A stretch of DNA of 64,000 bases from Dankookia rubra (GCF_004355005.1 NZ_SMSJ01000001.1:1-64000), one strand, 5' to 3'; positions 1 through 9,409 are shown, counted from the stretch's first letter. Translations and numbers: made by a program. The notes: generated by a model not told the origin, from the letters alone.

Positions 1-1
1 C

Positions 2-1135
2 ACCGCGCGGGCGCCGGCGGCGCCCCTGCCCGCGACCGCCCTCGCCGCGCCGGACCGCGCGCCGGAAGGCCCGGCGCTCGAGGCTGCCCGCGGCCTATTG
101 CGCGGCGCCCGCCGCCCGGTGCTGGTCGCCGGGCTGGAAGCGAACCGGCCCGAGGCTTGCGCCGCGTTGCGCGACCTGGCGGCCCGGCTCGGCTGCCCGG
201 TCCTGGTGACCTACAAGGCCAAGGGCGTGCTGCCGGATGCCGACCCGCTCTTCGCCGGCGTCTTCACCGGCGGCGAGGCCGAGGCGCCGGTGCTGCGCGA
301 GGCCGACCTGATCCTGCTGGCCGGGGCGGATCCGGTGGAGTTCATCCCGCAGCCCTGGCGCTACGCCGCACCGGTCATCGACCTCGGCACCGCGCCGCGG
401 CCGCTGCAATACCGGGCGCCGGCCGCAGCGCTGTATGGGCCGCTGGCCCCGGCGCTCGCGGCGCTGGCCGAGGCGGCGGCGCCTGGCGCCTGGGATGCCC
501 GGACGATCGCCGCGCATCGCGCCACCTGGCTTGCCTGCCTGGCCAATGCGCCCGGCGGCAACCGCGGCCTCTCGCCGCAGGCCGTGGTGGAGATCGCCCA
601 GGCGGCGTGTCGCGCCGCGGGCCGCGACCCGCGCATCTCGGTCGATGCAGGCGCGCATATGTTCCCCTGCACCACCTTCTGGCAGGCGACGCGGCCGGGA
701 GACCTGCTGATCTCGAACGGGCTGGCGACCATGGGCTTCGCCCTGCCCGCCGGCATCGCCGCCGCGCTGCACGACCCGGGTCGCGGCGCGCTGGCCTTCA
801 CCGGCGATGGCGGGCTGCTGATGGCGCTGGGCGAGCTGGCGACGGCCACCGCGCTGGGGGTGAAGCTGACCATCGTGGTGTTCAACGACGCGACGCTCTC
901 GCTGATCGACATCAAGAAGGGCGGGCGCGACCTGCCGGGCGGTGCGCTCGGCTGGCCTATGGCGGATTTCGCCGGGACCATGCGCTCGCTCGGCGGCATC
1001 GGGTTGCGGGCAGCGGACGAAGCCGGCTTCCGCGCGGCGCTGGCCGAGGCGCTGGCGGCGCCCGGCCCGGCGCTGCTCGACGTGCGGGTCGATCCAGGCA
1101 GCTACCCGGCGCAGATCAAGGCGCTGCGCGGATGA
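2..1135 (+). CDS. Thiamine-diphosphate-dependent enzyme, C-terminal part (5' truncated)
   Basis: The reading frame is open from the window edge, so the N-terminal Pyr domain is outside. What remains is a central Rossmann-like domain and the C-terminal PP domain of the acetolactate synthase / benzoylformate decarboxylase superfamily. The PP domain shows the ThDP/Mg motif: GDGG (about nt 802-815) followed after some 25 residues by FND (about nt 882-890), preceded by the SNGLATMGFALPAGIAAAL segment typical of the family. The substrate cannot be read from the sequence; decarboxylase and carboligase members look alike here. The stop overlaps the next start as ATGA, so the two genes are translationally coupled. 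Confidence 0.85.
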   Translation, partial: TARAPAAPLPATALAAPDRAPEGPALEAARGLLRGARRPVLVAGLEANRPEACAALRDLAARLGCPVLVTYKAKGVLPDADPLFAGVFTGGEAEAPVLREADLILLAGADPVEFIPQPWRYAAPVIDLGTAPRPLQYRAPAAALYGPLAPALAALAEAAAPGAWDARTIAAHRATWLACLANAPGGNRGLSPQAVVEIAQAACRAAGRDPRISVDAGAHMFPCTTFWQATRPGDLLISNGLATMGFALPAGIAAALHDPGRGALAFTGDGGLLMALGELATATALGVKLTIVVFNDATLSLIDIKKGGRDLPGGALGWPMADFAGTMRSLGGIGLRAADEAGFRAALAEALAAPGPALLDVRVDPGSYPAQIKALRG

Positions 1136-1749
1136 ACGACCGCTTCGCCATCACCACGCCGGCGCAGCTCGCAGCCGCCTACGAGGCGCCGCACCCGCGC
1201 TTTCTGGCCAAGGTCACGGACCGGCTGGAGGCGACGTCCCTCGCCTTCATCGCCGCCTCCCCCTTCTGCATCCTGGCGACCACGGGGCGGCACGGCCCGC
1301 ATGCGACGCCGCGCGGCGACGCGCCGGGCTTCGTGGTGCCGCTCGACGATCGGACGCTCGCCCTGCCCGACCGGCGCGGCAACAACCGGCTGGACGGGCT
1401 GCGCGACATCCTCGACGATCCGCAGGTCGCGCTGCTCTTCCTGATTCCCGGGGTGGGTGAGACGCTGCGGGTGCACGGGACGGCGCGGATCACCACCGAC
1501 CCGGCGTTGGGTTCGCGCTTCGCGGTGGCCGGCCGGTTGCCCGCCACGGTGCTGCTGGTGATGGTGCGGGAGGTCTATGCGCATTGCGCCAAGGCGCTGA
1601 TGCGGTCCGGGCTCTGGGCCGGGCGGGAACGGCCGCCGGGCGTGCCGACCAACGGCGCGATGATCGCGGCGCATACCGCCGGCGGCGGGATCGATCCGGC
1701 GGAATACGAGGCGGAGTACCAGGCGCGGATCAAGGCGCAGCTCTATTGA
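1132..1749 (+). CDS. Pyridoxamine 5'-phosphate oxidase-type flavin-binding protein
   Basis: The 205-aa protein has a split-barrel FMN-binding fold. Key segments are ASPFCILATTG near residue 40, the RGDAPGFV strand, then DRRGNNRLDGLRDILDDPQVALLFLIPG, which is the pattern of the MSMEG_1061-like PPOX family. Members are F420- or FMN-dependent oxidoreductases or have no proven activity. The gene starts inside the stop of the ThDP enzyme (ATGA), which suggests co-expression in one catabolic operon. The ATG at 1132 is the first in-frame start matching the family N-terminus; the same frame is open far upstream but there it only shadows the previous gene. Confidence 0.85.
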   Translation: MNDRFAITTPAQLAAAYEAPHPRFLAKVTDRLEATSLAFIAASPFCILATTGRHGPHATPRGDAPGFVVPLDDRTLALPDRRGNNRLDGLRDILDDPQVALLFLIPGVGETLRVHGTARITTDPALGSRFAVAGRLPATVLLVMVREVYAHCAKALMRSGLWAGRERPPGVPTNGAMIAAHTAGGGIDPAEYEAEYQARIKAQLY

Positions 1750-1878
1750 GCGGAAAGGTCGGGGAGAAGGTATTCTCCCCGAACGTCTCATCTGTTTGTC
1801 TGAGCCGGCAGCCGACGCGCGGCGCCATCCGACCTACGAAAAGGAACGGTGGGACTGTTGTTCCTCCCCGACCTTGCC
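1750..1878. repeat. Composite palindromic intergenic element, copy A
   Basis: This fills the whole gap between two convergent genes. It contains the hairpin at 1760-1781, and its ends are inverted copies of each other (AAGGTCGGGGAG at 1755-1766, CTCCCCGACCTT at 1864-1875). A second intergenic region of nearly the same length and architecture lies at 16833-16964, also between convergent stops. Read from the right-hand stop, both begin with close versions of AGGCAAGGYCGGGGRGGAA. This suggests a REP-like family used at gene ends. Confidence 0.5.
1760..1781. terminator. Hairpin between convergent genes
   Basis: Perfect 9-bp stem (CGGGGAGAA / TTCTCCCCG) with a 4-nt loop, just after the PPOX gene and before the convergent amidase. 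There is no strong T-run, so termination is plausible but not certain. It is part of the larger palindromic element at 1750-1878. Confidence 0.5.
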
Positions 1879-3288
1879 TCAGAGCGCCGGCGCCCGCCGA
1901 TGCCAGTCGGTCACCTGCTGATAGGCATCCGCCGCCCGCAGCACCGTGGACTCGGCGAAGGGCCGGCCCGCCAGCTGCAACCCGACCGGCAGGCCGCGAT
2001 CGTCGAAGCCGCAGGGCACGCTGATGGTGGGCAGGCCGAGATAATTGAATGGCCGGGTATTGGCCGAGACCGCCATGAATCGTGACCAGTTGGCCGGGTC
2101 GGCGTCGATGTCGGTCTCCGCCAGCGTCGGCACGCGGGTGCGCAGCGTCGGCGTCGCCACCAGGTCGAAGCCGGTCAGGGTTTCCGCCACGAATTCCCGC
2201 AGCAGGGGGCCGCGCCGCGCCAGCTCCTCGACATAGAGGTGCGCCGGGACCGCATAGCCGCCGAACAGGCGGGCGGAGAGGTGGGTCGCGTAGTCGCCCG
2301 GCTGCTCGCGCATCCAGTGCGCGTGGATCGCCGCGCCCTCCACCCGGCTGACCAGCGCGGTATAGGCGGCGACCGCCCGCAGGCTCGGCGCCTTGACCCG
2401 CGTGACCTCGGCCCCGGCGGATTTCAGCGTGGCCAGCGCCGCCTCGAAGGCGGTGACCACCGGCGCATCGGCGCCGTCGAGGAAATAGGACTCGCAGACC
2501 GCGATCCGCATCCCCTGCACATCGCCGGTCAGCGCCGCCTCGTAGTCCGGCACCGGCTCCGGCGCGCTGGTCGGGTCCTTCGGATCGCGGCCGGCGATGA
2601 CCCCGAGAAAGCGCGCCGCGTCGCGCGCGGTCCGCACCAGCGGGCCGACATTGTCGGCCGAGAAGCTCAGCGGCATGACCCCCGCGCGGGAGACGCGGGT
2701 CTGCGTCGCCTTCAGGCCGGTCACGCCGCAGAGCGTCGCCGGCAAGCGGATCGACCCGCCGGTGTCGCTGCCAAGCGCCGCGGTGAAGAAGCGCGCCGCG
2801 ACGCCGGCACCGGAGCCGGAGGAAGACCCGCCCGTGCAGTAGTCGAGGTTCCAGGGGTTGTGGCAGTCGCCGTGATGCGCGTTGTGGCCGGTCGGGTTCT
2901 GCGCGAACTCCGCCATGTTCAGCGTGCCCATGTCGATCGCGCCGGCGGCGTCGAGCCGCTGCAGCACGGTGGCGGTCGCCTTCGGGGTGAATTCCTTGCG
3001 GATGGCGGAGCCGCAGGTGCTCACCTTTCCGGCACGGTAGTACATGTCCTTGTGCATCATCGGCGCACCAGCGAGCGGGCCCGGCACAGTCCCCACGGCA
3101 CGCGCCTTGTCCTGCACGGCGGCGGCCTCGAGCGCCGCCTCGCGGTCCAGGCGGACCACCGCGTTCACCTTGCCGTCCTGCGCCGCGATCCGCGCGAGGC
3201 TGGCGCGCACCAGGGCTTCCGCCGCGACCTCACCGCGGGCGAAGGCATCGGCGGCTTCGGTCATCGACAGCGTGGTAAGGTCGCTCAC
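1879..3288 (-). CDS. Amidase signature enzyme (AtzE/GatA-like)
   Basis: The 469-aa protein hydrolyses a C-N amide bond through the Ser-cisSer-Lys triad of the amidase signature family. The triad is visible: Lys80 in MHKDM, the cis-Ser in GGSSSGSG (about 155-157) and the nucleophile Ser179 in GSDTGGS, followed by RLPA. Length is normal for the family. Its start overlaps the stop of the small upstream gene by 4 nt, and that gene encodes an AtzG-like protein; AtzG and AtzE form a complex in 1-carboxybiuret hydrolysis. A biuret or urea-derivative amide substrate is therefore an attractive guess, but general amidase is the safe call. Confidence 0.88.
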   Translation of the reverse strand: MSDLTTLSMTEAADAFARGEVAAEALVRASLARIAAQDGKVNAVVRLDREAALEAAAVQDKARAVGTVPGPLAGAPMMHKDMYYRAGKVSTCGSAIRKEFTPKATATVLQRLDAAGAIDMGTLNMAEFAQNPTGHNAHHGDCHNPWNLDYCTGGSSSGSGAGVAARFFTAALGSDTGGSIRLPATLCGVTGLKATQTRVSRAGVMPLSFSADNVGPLVRTARDAARFLGVIAGRDPKDPTSAPEPVPDYEAALTGDVQGMRIAVCESYFLDGADAPVVTAFEAALATLKSAGAEVTRVKAPSLRAVAAYTALVSRVEGAAIHAHWMREQPGDYATHLSARLFGGYAVPAHLYVEELARRGPLLREFVAETLTGFDLVATPTLRTRVPTLAETDIDADPANWSRFMAVSANTRPFNYLGLPTISVPCGFDDRGLPVGLQLAGRPFAESTVLRAADAYQQVTDWHRRAPAL

Positions 3289-3515
3289 TGGGCAGCCCCC
3301 TTCTGCGCTGGCTCCATGCAGTCGCGCAGCGCGGCCTCGAAGCTGCTCGGCTCATCCTCGAAGACCACGGTGCCGCGCAGCGCCTCGAGCTCGGCGAGCA
3401 GCGCGACGTAATCGGCCAGGCCCAGGCGGGCCGCCTCGTTCGGCAGCGACACGCCGCTCCAGCGGCTAATCGCCTCGAGGGTCGGCACCACGAGGTCGGG
3501 TTCGGTCGGCATGGC
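3285..3515 (-). CDS. AtzG-like small amidase partner (DUF4089)
   Basis: A 76-aa acidic protein with the helical pattern of DUF4089/AtzG proteins: a hydrophobic LEAISRWSGV segment, then a LADYVALLAELEALRG-type helix. AtzG stabilises the AtzE amidase and this gene immediately precedes and overlaps (ATGA) an amidase gene, which is the strongest support. I chose the ATG at 3515 because GAAGGGG sits about 7 nt upstream; an in-frame ATG six codons earlier lacks such a site. Assignment rests on context and overall shape rather than a diagnostic motif. Confidence 0.7.
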   Translation of the reverse strand, partial: AMPTEPDLVVPTLEAISRWSGVSLPNEAARLGLADYVALLAELEALRGTVVFEDEPSSFEAALRDCMEPAQKGAAQ

Positions 3516-3600
3516 AATCCCCTTCGGCAGCACCGCCCGGCGGCGCCTTCGGAGCCAAGGGTAGCAAGCCGCGTGCCCGACAACAGTCCGAGCGTCATAG

Positions 3601-3629
3601 TTGAACAGAATCGGTCGTATAATCTATTT
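3601..3629 (+). promoter_or_regulatory. Possible promoter of the PsiF-repeat gene
   Basis: An unusually AT-rich patch upstream of the gene at 3658. TTGAAC (3601-3606) and CTATTT (3624-3629) are 17 nt apart. A perfect TATAAT at 3618-3623 is also present but only 11 nt from the TTGAAC, so it has no good -35 partner. Confidence 0.35.
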
Positions 3630-3657
3630 TTGCGATATCCCTCAGAGAGAACCAACA

Positions 3658-3873
3658 ATGCGCCGCCTTGTCTTCCCCCTTCTCCTGCTCGTCGCCGCCG
3701 CCGCGCCAAGCCTTGCCGCCGAGCCGAAGCCGAAGCGGGAGCCGACGCCTGCCCAGCAGGCGCAGCAGGACAAGATGCGACAGTGCAGCGCCACCGCAAA
3801 GGAGAAGGGCCTGCATGCCGACCCGCGCAGGGCCTTCATGAAGGACTGCCTAGCGAAGCGCAGCGCAGGCTAG
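3658..3873 (+). CDS. PsiF repeat-containing small secreted protein
   Basis: A 71-aa protein: a signal peptide (MRRLVFPLLLLVAAAAPSLA, cleavage likely after ALA-A), a short basic-proline linker, then one PsiF repeat with the pattern KMRQCSATAKEKGL...RRAFMKDCL, in which two Cys residues probably pair in the periplasm. Function is unknown; E. coli psiF is phosphate-starvation induced. The ATG at 3658 follows an AGAGAGA ribosome-binding site and gives a clean signal peptide. The upstream 140 bp are AT-rich and likely carry its promoter. It is monocistronic between divergent neighbours. Confidence 0.85.
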   Translation: MRRLVFPLLLLVAAAAPSLAAEPKPKREPTPAQQAQQDKMRQCSATAKEKGLHADPRRAFMKDCLAKRSAG

Positions 3874-4015
3874 GAGAAGGCCGCGGCGGGCAGCAACCTG
3901 TCGCCGTGCCGCGATGGTCCGAACGCGAGCAGTCATGACCGACACCGGGGGACAGGGGCGGCGCGGGCGTCAGCCAGGGGGGCTGAATGAACGCCGGATG
4001 GGGGTGCGCCGCCCC

Positions 4016-5647
4016 TCAGCCGACGCTTGTCGGGCCGTCCAGCACCTGCCGCACCTTGCGGCCGAGTTCCAGCCGTCGATAGGGCTTGTTGATGACCTCG
4101 AACTCCGACCCGCCGACATCGACCCGCTCGATCGAGGTCTCGGCATAGCCGGTCATCAGCAGGACCTTCAGCCGCGGCCGGCGCCGCCGCGCCTCACGCG
4201 CCAGCAGCACGCCGTTCATGCCGCCCGGCATGATCAGGTCGGACAGCAGCATGTGGACCAGCCCGCCGCCATCCAGCACCGCAAGGGCCTCCCGCCCATT
4301 GGCGGCGCGCAGCACGCGGTAGCCGAAATCCTCGAGGAAGGCCTGGGTAACGTCGCCGACGTCGGGCCGATCGTCGACCACCAGCACGCACTCGCTGCCC
4401 GGGCGGTCCATGGCGCGCTGCACAGGTTCGGCCGCCGGGCGGCTCTCGCCTTCATCCGCCGGGAAGTAGAGCCGCACCGTGGTACCGACGCCTTCCTCGG
4501 ATTCGATGCGGACCGCGCCACCCGATTGCCGGGTGAAGCCATATACCATGGATAGCCCCAGGCCGGTGCCCTTGCCCTCCTCCTTCGTCGTGAAGAAGGG
4601 CTCCAGCACGCGGGCCCTGACCTCGGCCGACATGCCGGCGCCGGTATCGGTGACCGCAACCATGGCATAGCGGCCGGCAGGCAGGCCGGCGAAATTCGCG
4701 GCCTCCTCAGGACCGACCACGATATTGGCGGTCTCCACCGTGACCCGCCGCAGCGGACAGCCGGCCATGGCGTCCCGTGCATTGATCAGCACGTTCAGCA
4801 GCGCGACCTCGCACTGGCTCGGATCGATGCGGCAATTCCACAAGTTCCTGGACAGGGCCAGCGTCAGCTCGATCCCCTCGCCCAGCGTGCGACGGGCCAT
4901 GTCGTGCATGCCGCGCACCGCTTGGTTCAGGCTCAGGACCCTGCCGTCGAGCCGCTGCTTGCGGGCAAAGGCGAGCAGCTGCTGCGTCAGGGTGACGGCA
5001 CGCTCCGCCGCTGCCTGTGCATTGGTCAGACCGCGCTTCTGCCGGGCAATGTCGATAGGGTCGCGGTCGAGCCCCTGCAGCAGCAGCTCCTGATAGCCGA
5101 GCACCACCTGCAGCAGGTTGTTGAAGTCGTGCGCGATGCCGCCGGTGAGCTGGCCCAGTGCCTCCATCTTCTGCGCCTGGCGCAACGCGTCTTCCGCGTC
5201 GCGGCGGCGGGAGACGTCGAGCTGCGACCCGAAGAAATAGAGCAGCCCGCCCTGCTTATCGAGCACCGGGGAGACGAAGAGCGCATTCCAGAAGGACGAG
5301 CCGTCCTTGCGGTAGTTCAGGATCTCGGTCGCCAATTCGGTGCGGTCGCGGATGGCGTCGCGGATCGCAGAGACCGTCTCGGGATCGGTCTGCGGGCCCT
5401 GCAGGAAGCGGCAGTTGTGGCCGACGATCTCATCCCAATCATAGCCGGTCATCGCCAGGAAGGCTTGGTTGGCGAAGATGATCGGATTGTCCGGCTGGTG
5501 CGGGTCGGTGACGATCATCGGCATCCGGGTCGTCTCGACCGCGGCGAAGAAAACCTCGCTGTGACGGTTGTTCGGATCGAATGGCGGGCCGGCATCCAGC
5601 GTTGGTCGAGGACCAGCCGCCGGCTTCTCGGCAGGGGTGCGGTTCAT
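4016..5647 (-). CDS. LOV-domain hybrid histidine kinase (blue-light sensor kinase)
   Basis: 543 aa. An N-terminal LOV/PAS domain (about 35-150) carries the flavin-adduct motif GHNCRFLQG with Cys79, then [11 protein letters not shown] and FFGSQLDVS, all canonical for FMN-binding LOV domains. A DHp helix follows with His173 in [11 protein letters not shown], then a HATPase domain with DTGAGM and [13 protein letters not shown], and a C-terminal receiver with the phospho-acceptor Asp470 in LLSDLIMPG and the conserved Lys in NKPY. There are no transmembrane segments, so it is cytoplasmic. The protein starts at the ATG at 5647, immediately before the LOV domain; the frame is open further upstream only as a shadow of the next gene. 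No separate output protein lies beside it. Confidence 0.92.
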   Translation of the reverse strand: MNRTPAEKPAAGPRPTLDAGPPFDPNNRHSEVFFAAVETTRMPMIVTDPHQPDNPIIFANQAFLAMTGYDWDEIVGHNCRFLQGPQTDPETVSAIRDAIRDRTELATEILNYRKDGSSFWNALFVSPVLDKQGGLLYFFGSQLDVSRRRDAEDALRQAQKMEALGQLTGGIAHDFNNLLQVVLGYQELLLQGLDRDPIDIARQKRGLTNAQAAAERAVTLTQQLLAFARKQRLDGRVLSLNQAVRGMHDMARRTLGEGIELTLALSRNLWNCRIDPSQCEVALLNVLINARDAMAGCPLRRVTVETANIVVGPEEAANFAGLPAGRYAMVAVTDTGAGMSAEVRARVLEPFFTTKEEGKGTGLGLSMVYGFTRQSGGAVRIESEEGVGTTVRLYFPADEGESRPAAEPVQRAMDRPGSECVLVVDDRPDVGDVTQAFLEDFGYRVLRAANGREALAVLDGGGLVHMLLSDLIMPGGMNGVLLAREARRRRPRLKVLLMTGYAETSIERVDVGGSEFEVINKPYRRLELGRKVRQVLDGPTSVG

Positions 5648-5778
5648 TGCGTCTCTTGAGGTATTCGCGCCGGGGGCGGGGCGGGTGTCAGGTACGGAAT
5701 AGTAGAATGCGCGCCTTGTAGTCACCGGTTGCCGGCGAAGTGGGACACGATGCTGCGACAGCCGGCCGGTCAAGCCGG

Positions 5779-7740
5779 TCAGCGCTGCGCCGGGGCCGCT
5801 CCGCCGCCTTGCGATCCCTGCCCTACCCTGGCCAGCCGCTCGCACTGGCTGTTCTCGCCAACGCCGAGCTGGATTGTCGGCAGCAGCGCCAGCGGGGCGA
5901 AGAGCACGCCGAGCCCTGCCGCCGCCCCGGCCCGCGCACCGATCTCGCCGAGATCGGGCGCAATTTCGGGAGACTTGAAGCTGCCGGTTATGCCGATGCT
6001 GGTGGGCAGCGAGCCGATGCTGAAATGCTTGCTGTCGGTGCGCAGCCGGAGGTTCAGCACCTCCTTCCCCAACCCCGCCAGGCCGCTGCCCGAGACGACA
6101 TGGCTCTCGGTATCGAGCAGCAGGGTGCGGACCGAGAGCGCGCCCTGGCGCAGGCCGAAATCGCCGATCAGGCACTCGATCTGCGTTCGTTCCGGAATTC
6201 CCAGCGCCGAGAGCAGCGCCCGGCCAAATTGCAGGCCGGACAGGTCGGCCAGCAAGGCACTGATATTGCCGCCGACGGATACGACGGTGAGCGAGCCGTT
6301 GCCGTTGCCCAGCATCTCCGACAGCGAGCGCCCGGTGGTCTCGATGCTCCCGACCCCACCCAGGCTGCCCGCACCGCCGGCGCCGGCCGCCTGCATCAGG
6401 CGGGAGATGTCGACCCGACGCAGCTCGATCTCCGCCTTGGCCCGCAGCATGCCGTTCTCCTGCGGCGTCAGGGTGGCATCGGCGCTGATCTCGCCGCGGC
6501 CGACCTTGAAGCTGCCGGGATGCAGGCGGATGACGCCGTCGACTATGTCGAGCGCCATCTCGAGCCCATCGAAGGGGATACCCTTGCCGCGGATGCTGTT
6601 TGCCTTGTAGCGGACATGGATATCGGCCGCCTGGAGGCGCGGGATATTGATCGGCGTGGTCGGAATCAGCCGTGGGCTCGCCGCGGCTCGGGCGATCTCC
6701 CGCCGCTGCTCCGCCGTCTGGCCGGGCGTGCCGGCGCGACCCGGCGTGCCGCCGATGACGCCGCCGAGATCGGCAAGATCGACTCGTTTCGAATGCAGGT
6801 CCGCGGTGAAATCGGTGCGGGCGCCGGTCGAGACGGTGTAGGCGCCGGCGATGTCGCTGTTGCCTACGCGGCCCTCGACATCGGTGAAGCGGAAGCGGCC
6901 GGCGGCATAGTCCAGCCGTCCAGTGGCGCGGAAGGGCGGGGTCGCTGGGATCGGTACGCCAGTCAGCGCGCTGAGCCGCGCCATGTCGGGTGTCTCGACT
7001 TCGAGCCGCAGGTCGGCGCCGGCCAGCTTCACCGGATCCTTCACCGTGCCCTTCAGCCTGACCCGGGTCGGGCCGTTGGAGAGCTGCAGGTCGACTGGCC
7101 AGGGCCGTTCGGCGTCGCGCAGGTTCAGCACCGCGCCGCCACGGAACGCCGCGCTGATGGGCTGGGCGGCATAGGTGCCATCGGCGTCGGCGAGCAGGGC
7201 CGGTTCCTCGCCGGGCGGCTCCTCGGTCTTCAGGTCGACGTTGAAGTCGGCCTTCAGGCCGGCAATGGCGGCATGCACCTTGCCGTCGCGGATGCGCAAC
7301 GCACCGACCTGCGGGCCGCCGCCATCGGCACCCTCACCAGGCGGGCCGGGAGCATCGAAGGCGTAGTTGGTCGTGCCATCCGGCCGGCCGACCAGTTCAA
7401 CCTGCGGCCGGTCCAGGGTGACCGAGGGGATGACGACATTGCCGCGCAGCAGCGGGGCAAGGGCGACATCGACCTCGGCCCGCGGCAGGCGAGCCAGGGG
7501 CGGGTCGTCCGCGAAGCCGGGCGGGTTGCCAACGCGCAGGCCCTCCGCCGTGACGGTGATGGTGCGGCCCAGCTTCACATGCAGGTGTTGCAGCGTCACC
7601 GGCCGGCCAAGCTTGGCGGCGGCCTGGGCTTCGATGACCGGAATCAGCCAATCCCAGCGGAACAACGCGAGGAACAGCACGAGCGCTGCCAAAGGCAGCC
7701 CCACCCCCAGGCCCCAACCCCACGCCCGGCGATTCGCCAT
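5779..7740 (-). CDS. AsmA family inner-membrane protein
   Basis: 653 aa with one N-terminal transmembrane helix (about residues 8-27) followed by a long periplasmic beta-rich region. The N-terminal pattern is typical of Asm[27 protein letters not shown], then NPPGF and a domain with [12 protein letters not shown]. AsmA-like proteins belong to the bridge-like lipid-transfer superfamily and affect outer-membrane lipid homeostasis. I chose the ATG at 7740 because GGAAGGGAGAG precedes it directly; an earlier in-frame ATG gives a pointless 10-residue extension. A C-terminal stretch rich in Gly/Ala/Gln is unremarkable low complexity. Confidence 0.88.
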   Translation of the reverse strand: MANRRAWGWGLGVGLPLAALVLFLALFRWDWLIPVIEAQAAAKLGRPVTLQHLHVKLGRTITVTAEGLRVGNPPGFADDPPLARLPRAEVDVALAPLLRGNVVIPSVTLDRPQVELVGRPDGTTNYAFDAPGPPGEGADGGGPQVGALRIRDGKVHAAIAGLKADFNVDLKTEEPPGEEPALLADADGTYAAQPISAAFRGGAVLNLRDAERPWPVDLQLSNGPTRVRLKGTVKDPVKLAGADLRLEVETPDMARLSALTGVPIPATPPFRATGRLDYAAGRFRFTDVEGRVGNSDIAGAYTVSTGARTDFTADLHSKRVDLADLGGVIGGTPGRAGTPGQTAEQRREIARAAASPRLIPTTPINIPRLQAADIHVRYKANSIRGKGIPFDGLEMALDIVDGVIRLHPGSFKVGRGEISADATLTPQENGMLRAKAEIELRRVDISRLMQAAGAGGAGSLGGVGSIETTGRSLSEMLGNGNGSLTVVSVGGNISALLADLSGLQFGRALLSALGIPERTQIECLIGDFGLRQGALSVRTLLLDTESHVVSGSGLAGLGKEVLNLRLRTDSKHFSIGSLPTSIGITGSFKSPEIAPDLGEIGARAGAAAGLGVLFAPLALLPTIQLGVGENSQCERLARVGQGSQGGGAAPAQR

Positions 7741-7810
7741 GCTCTCCCTTCCTGCCCTGTCCAGGCCCAAGCGCCCGAGCGGCGGGAGGGTTCAGTGCGC
7801 AGCCGGCCGG

Positions 7811-8401
7811 TCAGGCGGCGGCGGGCCGCCGGGGACGACGCTTCTGCAACTTGGCAAGGTCGGCCAGCCGTCGATCGAGGAACTGCATGGCGCCGAAGAT
7901 CGAGGGGTCCTCGTCCCGCAGCCACCAGGCAATGGTCGCGGTGTAGATGGCACCGAGGGTCGCCCGGCGGGTATACCAGGAGAAATCGGCCGAGGTGTCG
8001 CCGGCGGCATGCCACATGGCATCCACCGCCCCGGCCGTCGCCCGCAGCCCCTGCGGCGCGTTCCAGGGCAGCGCCAGCAGGGCAAGCGCCCGGCGCAGCG
8101 CCGCCTTGTGCGGCGCCATGGCGATCAGCCGCAGCTCGACCACCCGACGGATCCGCTGCGGGACGCGCAGCGCGGCAATGTCCTCGGCCGCGGCGGCCGC
8201 CTCCATCTCCCCGTTCACCAGGTCGATCCAGGCCAGCACGGCACCGACCGGCCCGGTCGGGAAATGGCTCTCGGCCAGGGCCGGGTCCTCCCCCACGGCA
8301 CGCAGGCCGGCGCGGAGCGAGCCCCAATTCCAGCCATCCCGGGCAGCGATCGGCAGGATGGCGCGGATCGCCCGGTCGCGGGCGTCGCTGTGCTCAGTCA
8401 T
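7811..8401 (-). CDS. COQ9 family protein (ubiquinone biosynthesis)
   Basis: A 196-aa TetR-like-fold protein matching COQ9: N-terminal helices with IRAILPIAARDGWNWGSLRAGL and a C-terminal COQ9 domain with DFSWYTRRATLGAIYTATIAWWLRDEDP and FLDRRLADL. COQ9 binds isoprene lipids and presents ubiquinone intermediates to COQ7 in eukaryotes; alphaproteobacterial homologues presumably do the same. The start overlaps the stop of peptide deformylase by 4 nt (ATGA), so the two are co-translated. The frame is open far upstream but only inside the deformylase gene. Confidence 0.9.
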   Translation of the reverse strand: MTEHSDARDRAIRAILPIAARDGWNWGSLRAGLRAVGEDPALAESHFPTGPVGAVLAWIDLVNGEMEAAAAAEDIAALRVPQRIRRVVELRLIAMAPHKAALRRALALLALPWNAPQGLRATAGAVDAMWHAAGDTSADFSWYTRRATLGAIYTATIAWWLRDEDPSIFGAMQFLDRRLADLAKLQKRRPRRPAAA

Positions 8402-8901
8402 CGGCCGGCGCTGCCGGCGGCGCGGGCCAGCTCCTCGGTGAAACCGAACAACGACAGGTCCGGCATGCGCATCGGGTACATCACTCCGTCCAGGTGGTCG
8501 GTCTCGTGCTGCATGACCCGGGCCGTCATGCCTTCCGCCTCGCCCTCCACCGGATTGCCCTCGGCATCCAGGCCACGGAAGCGGATCCGTTTCAGCCGGG
8601 TGACGCAGCCGCGCAGGCCGGGGATGGACAGGCACCCTTCCCAGGCGCTCTCGACCTCCTCCCCCACTGGCTCCAGCTCCGGGTTGACCAGGGCGGAGAC
8701 CCCGGCGGTGCCACGCCACACGAACAATCGCAGCGGGACATGGACCTGGGGTGCCGCCAAGCCGATGCCGGAGGCGTCCTGCATCGTTTCAACCATGTCG
8801 GCGATCAGCCGGCGGATCTCCGGATGGGTCGGGTCGTCGACTGGCTCGGCCTCCCGCAGCAGGACCGGGTGGCCCATGCGGGCGATCTTCAGGATTGGCA
8901 T
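8398..8901 (-). CDS. def: Peptide deformylase
   Basis: 167 aa. Removes the N-formyl group from nascent proteins. All three metal-site motifs are present: GIGLAAPQ (residues 45-52), EGCLS (88-92, Cys90 metal ligand) and the HExxH-type QHETDHLDG (His132, Glu133, His136). The length and the short C-terminal helix suit an alphaproteobacterial enzyme. There is no fmt neighbour; instead def leads a two-gene unit with the COQ9 gene. It is divergent from rpsU, with about 220 bp between the two starts that must hold both promoters. Confidence 0.93.
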   Translation of the reverse strand: MPILKIARMGHPVLLREAEPVDDPTHPEIRRLIADMVETMQDASGIGLAAPQVHVPLRLFVWRGTAGVSALVNPELEPVGEEVESAWEGCLSIPGLRGCVTRLKRIRFRGLDAEGNPVEGEAEGMTARVMQHETDHLDGVMYPMRMPDLSLFGFTEELARAAGSAGR

Positions 8902-9121
8902 TGGGAGCCTCCGCCGGTTTCTGTTGCCGGAGAGGGAGATAGGATGGACCTTCCGGTCCGGCGAGGGCTTCCAGTCGGGGCGGGAACCATGCTAGAGGCC
9001 CCGTCTCCGCAATACGGTAGGGGGTACCGCGCGGGGTCCCGAGCTCGTCGGGGCCGCCTGGAACCGCCTGCCGCTTGCGGCCGTTTGCTTTTGTCCCAAC
9101 AGCGATAGGAGGCTGGGCCGC

Positions 9122-9325
9122 GTGCAAGTCGTCGTCCGTGACAACAACATCGACCAGGCGCTGAAGGCGCTCAAGAAGAAGCTGCAGCGGGAAGGTGTGT
9201 TCCGTGAGATGAAGCTTCGCCGCCATTACGAGAAGCCGTCCGAGCGCCGTGCCCGCGAAGCCGCCGAGGCCGTCCGCCGCGCCCGCAAGGTCGAGCGCAA
9301 GCGCCTGGAGCGCGAGGGCTTCTAA
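9122..9325 (+). CDS. rpsU: 30S ribosomal protein S21
   Basis: 67 aa, highly basic, with the signature [23 protein letters not shown] and the [16 protein letters not shown] region. S21 helps 30S subunits select initiation sites. The start is GTG, 10 nt after a perfect AGGAGG (9106-9111). A strong hairpin terminator follows at 9368-9409, so the gene is probably a single transcript. The Lys/Arg-rich tail ([13 protein letters not shown]) is typical for alphaproteobacteria. Confidence 0.97.
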   Translation: MQVVVRDNNIDQALKALKKKLQREGVFREMKLRRHYEKPSERRAREAAEAVRRARKVERKRLEREGF

Positions 9326-9367
9326 GCCCGTTCCGCCCGTCCGACGGGCGGCACCTGACCGAAGCAG

Positions 9368-9409
9368 CCGCGGCACGGGGATGACCCGTGGACCGCGGTT
9401 TCGCTTTTT
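9368..9409 (+). terminator. Rho-independent terminator after rpsU
   Basis: A two-part stem, CCGCGG-CACGGG (9368-9379) pairing with CCCGTG (9385-9390) and CCGCGG (9393-9398) with a 2-nt bulge, followed by TTTCGCTTTTT. This is one of the clearest intrinsic terminators in the window. Confidence 0.88.

Noticed and set aside
3618-3623. TATAAT as a -10 box with TTGAAC as -35
   Set aside because: They are only 11 nt apart, too close for sigma-70. I kept the TTGAAC/CTATTT pair at low confidence instead.
5740-9108. A very long plus-strand open frame opposite AsmA, COQ9 and def
   Set aside because: Arg/Pro/Gly/Ala-rich translation without domains; it mirrors the three minus-strand genes and arises from high GC content at third codon positions.
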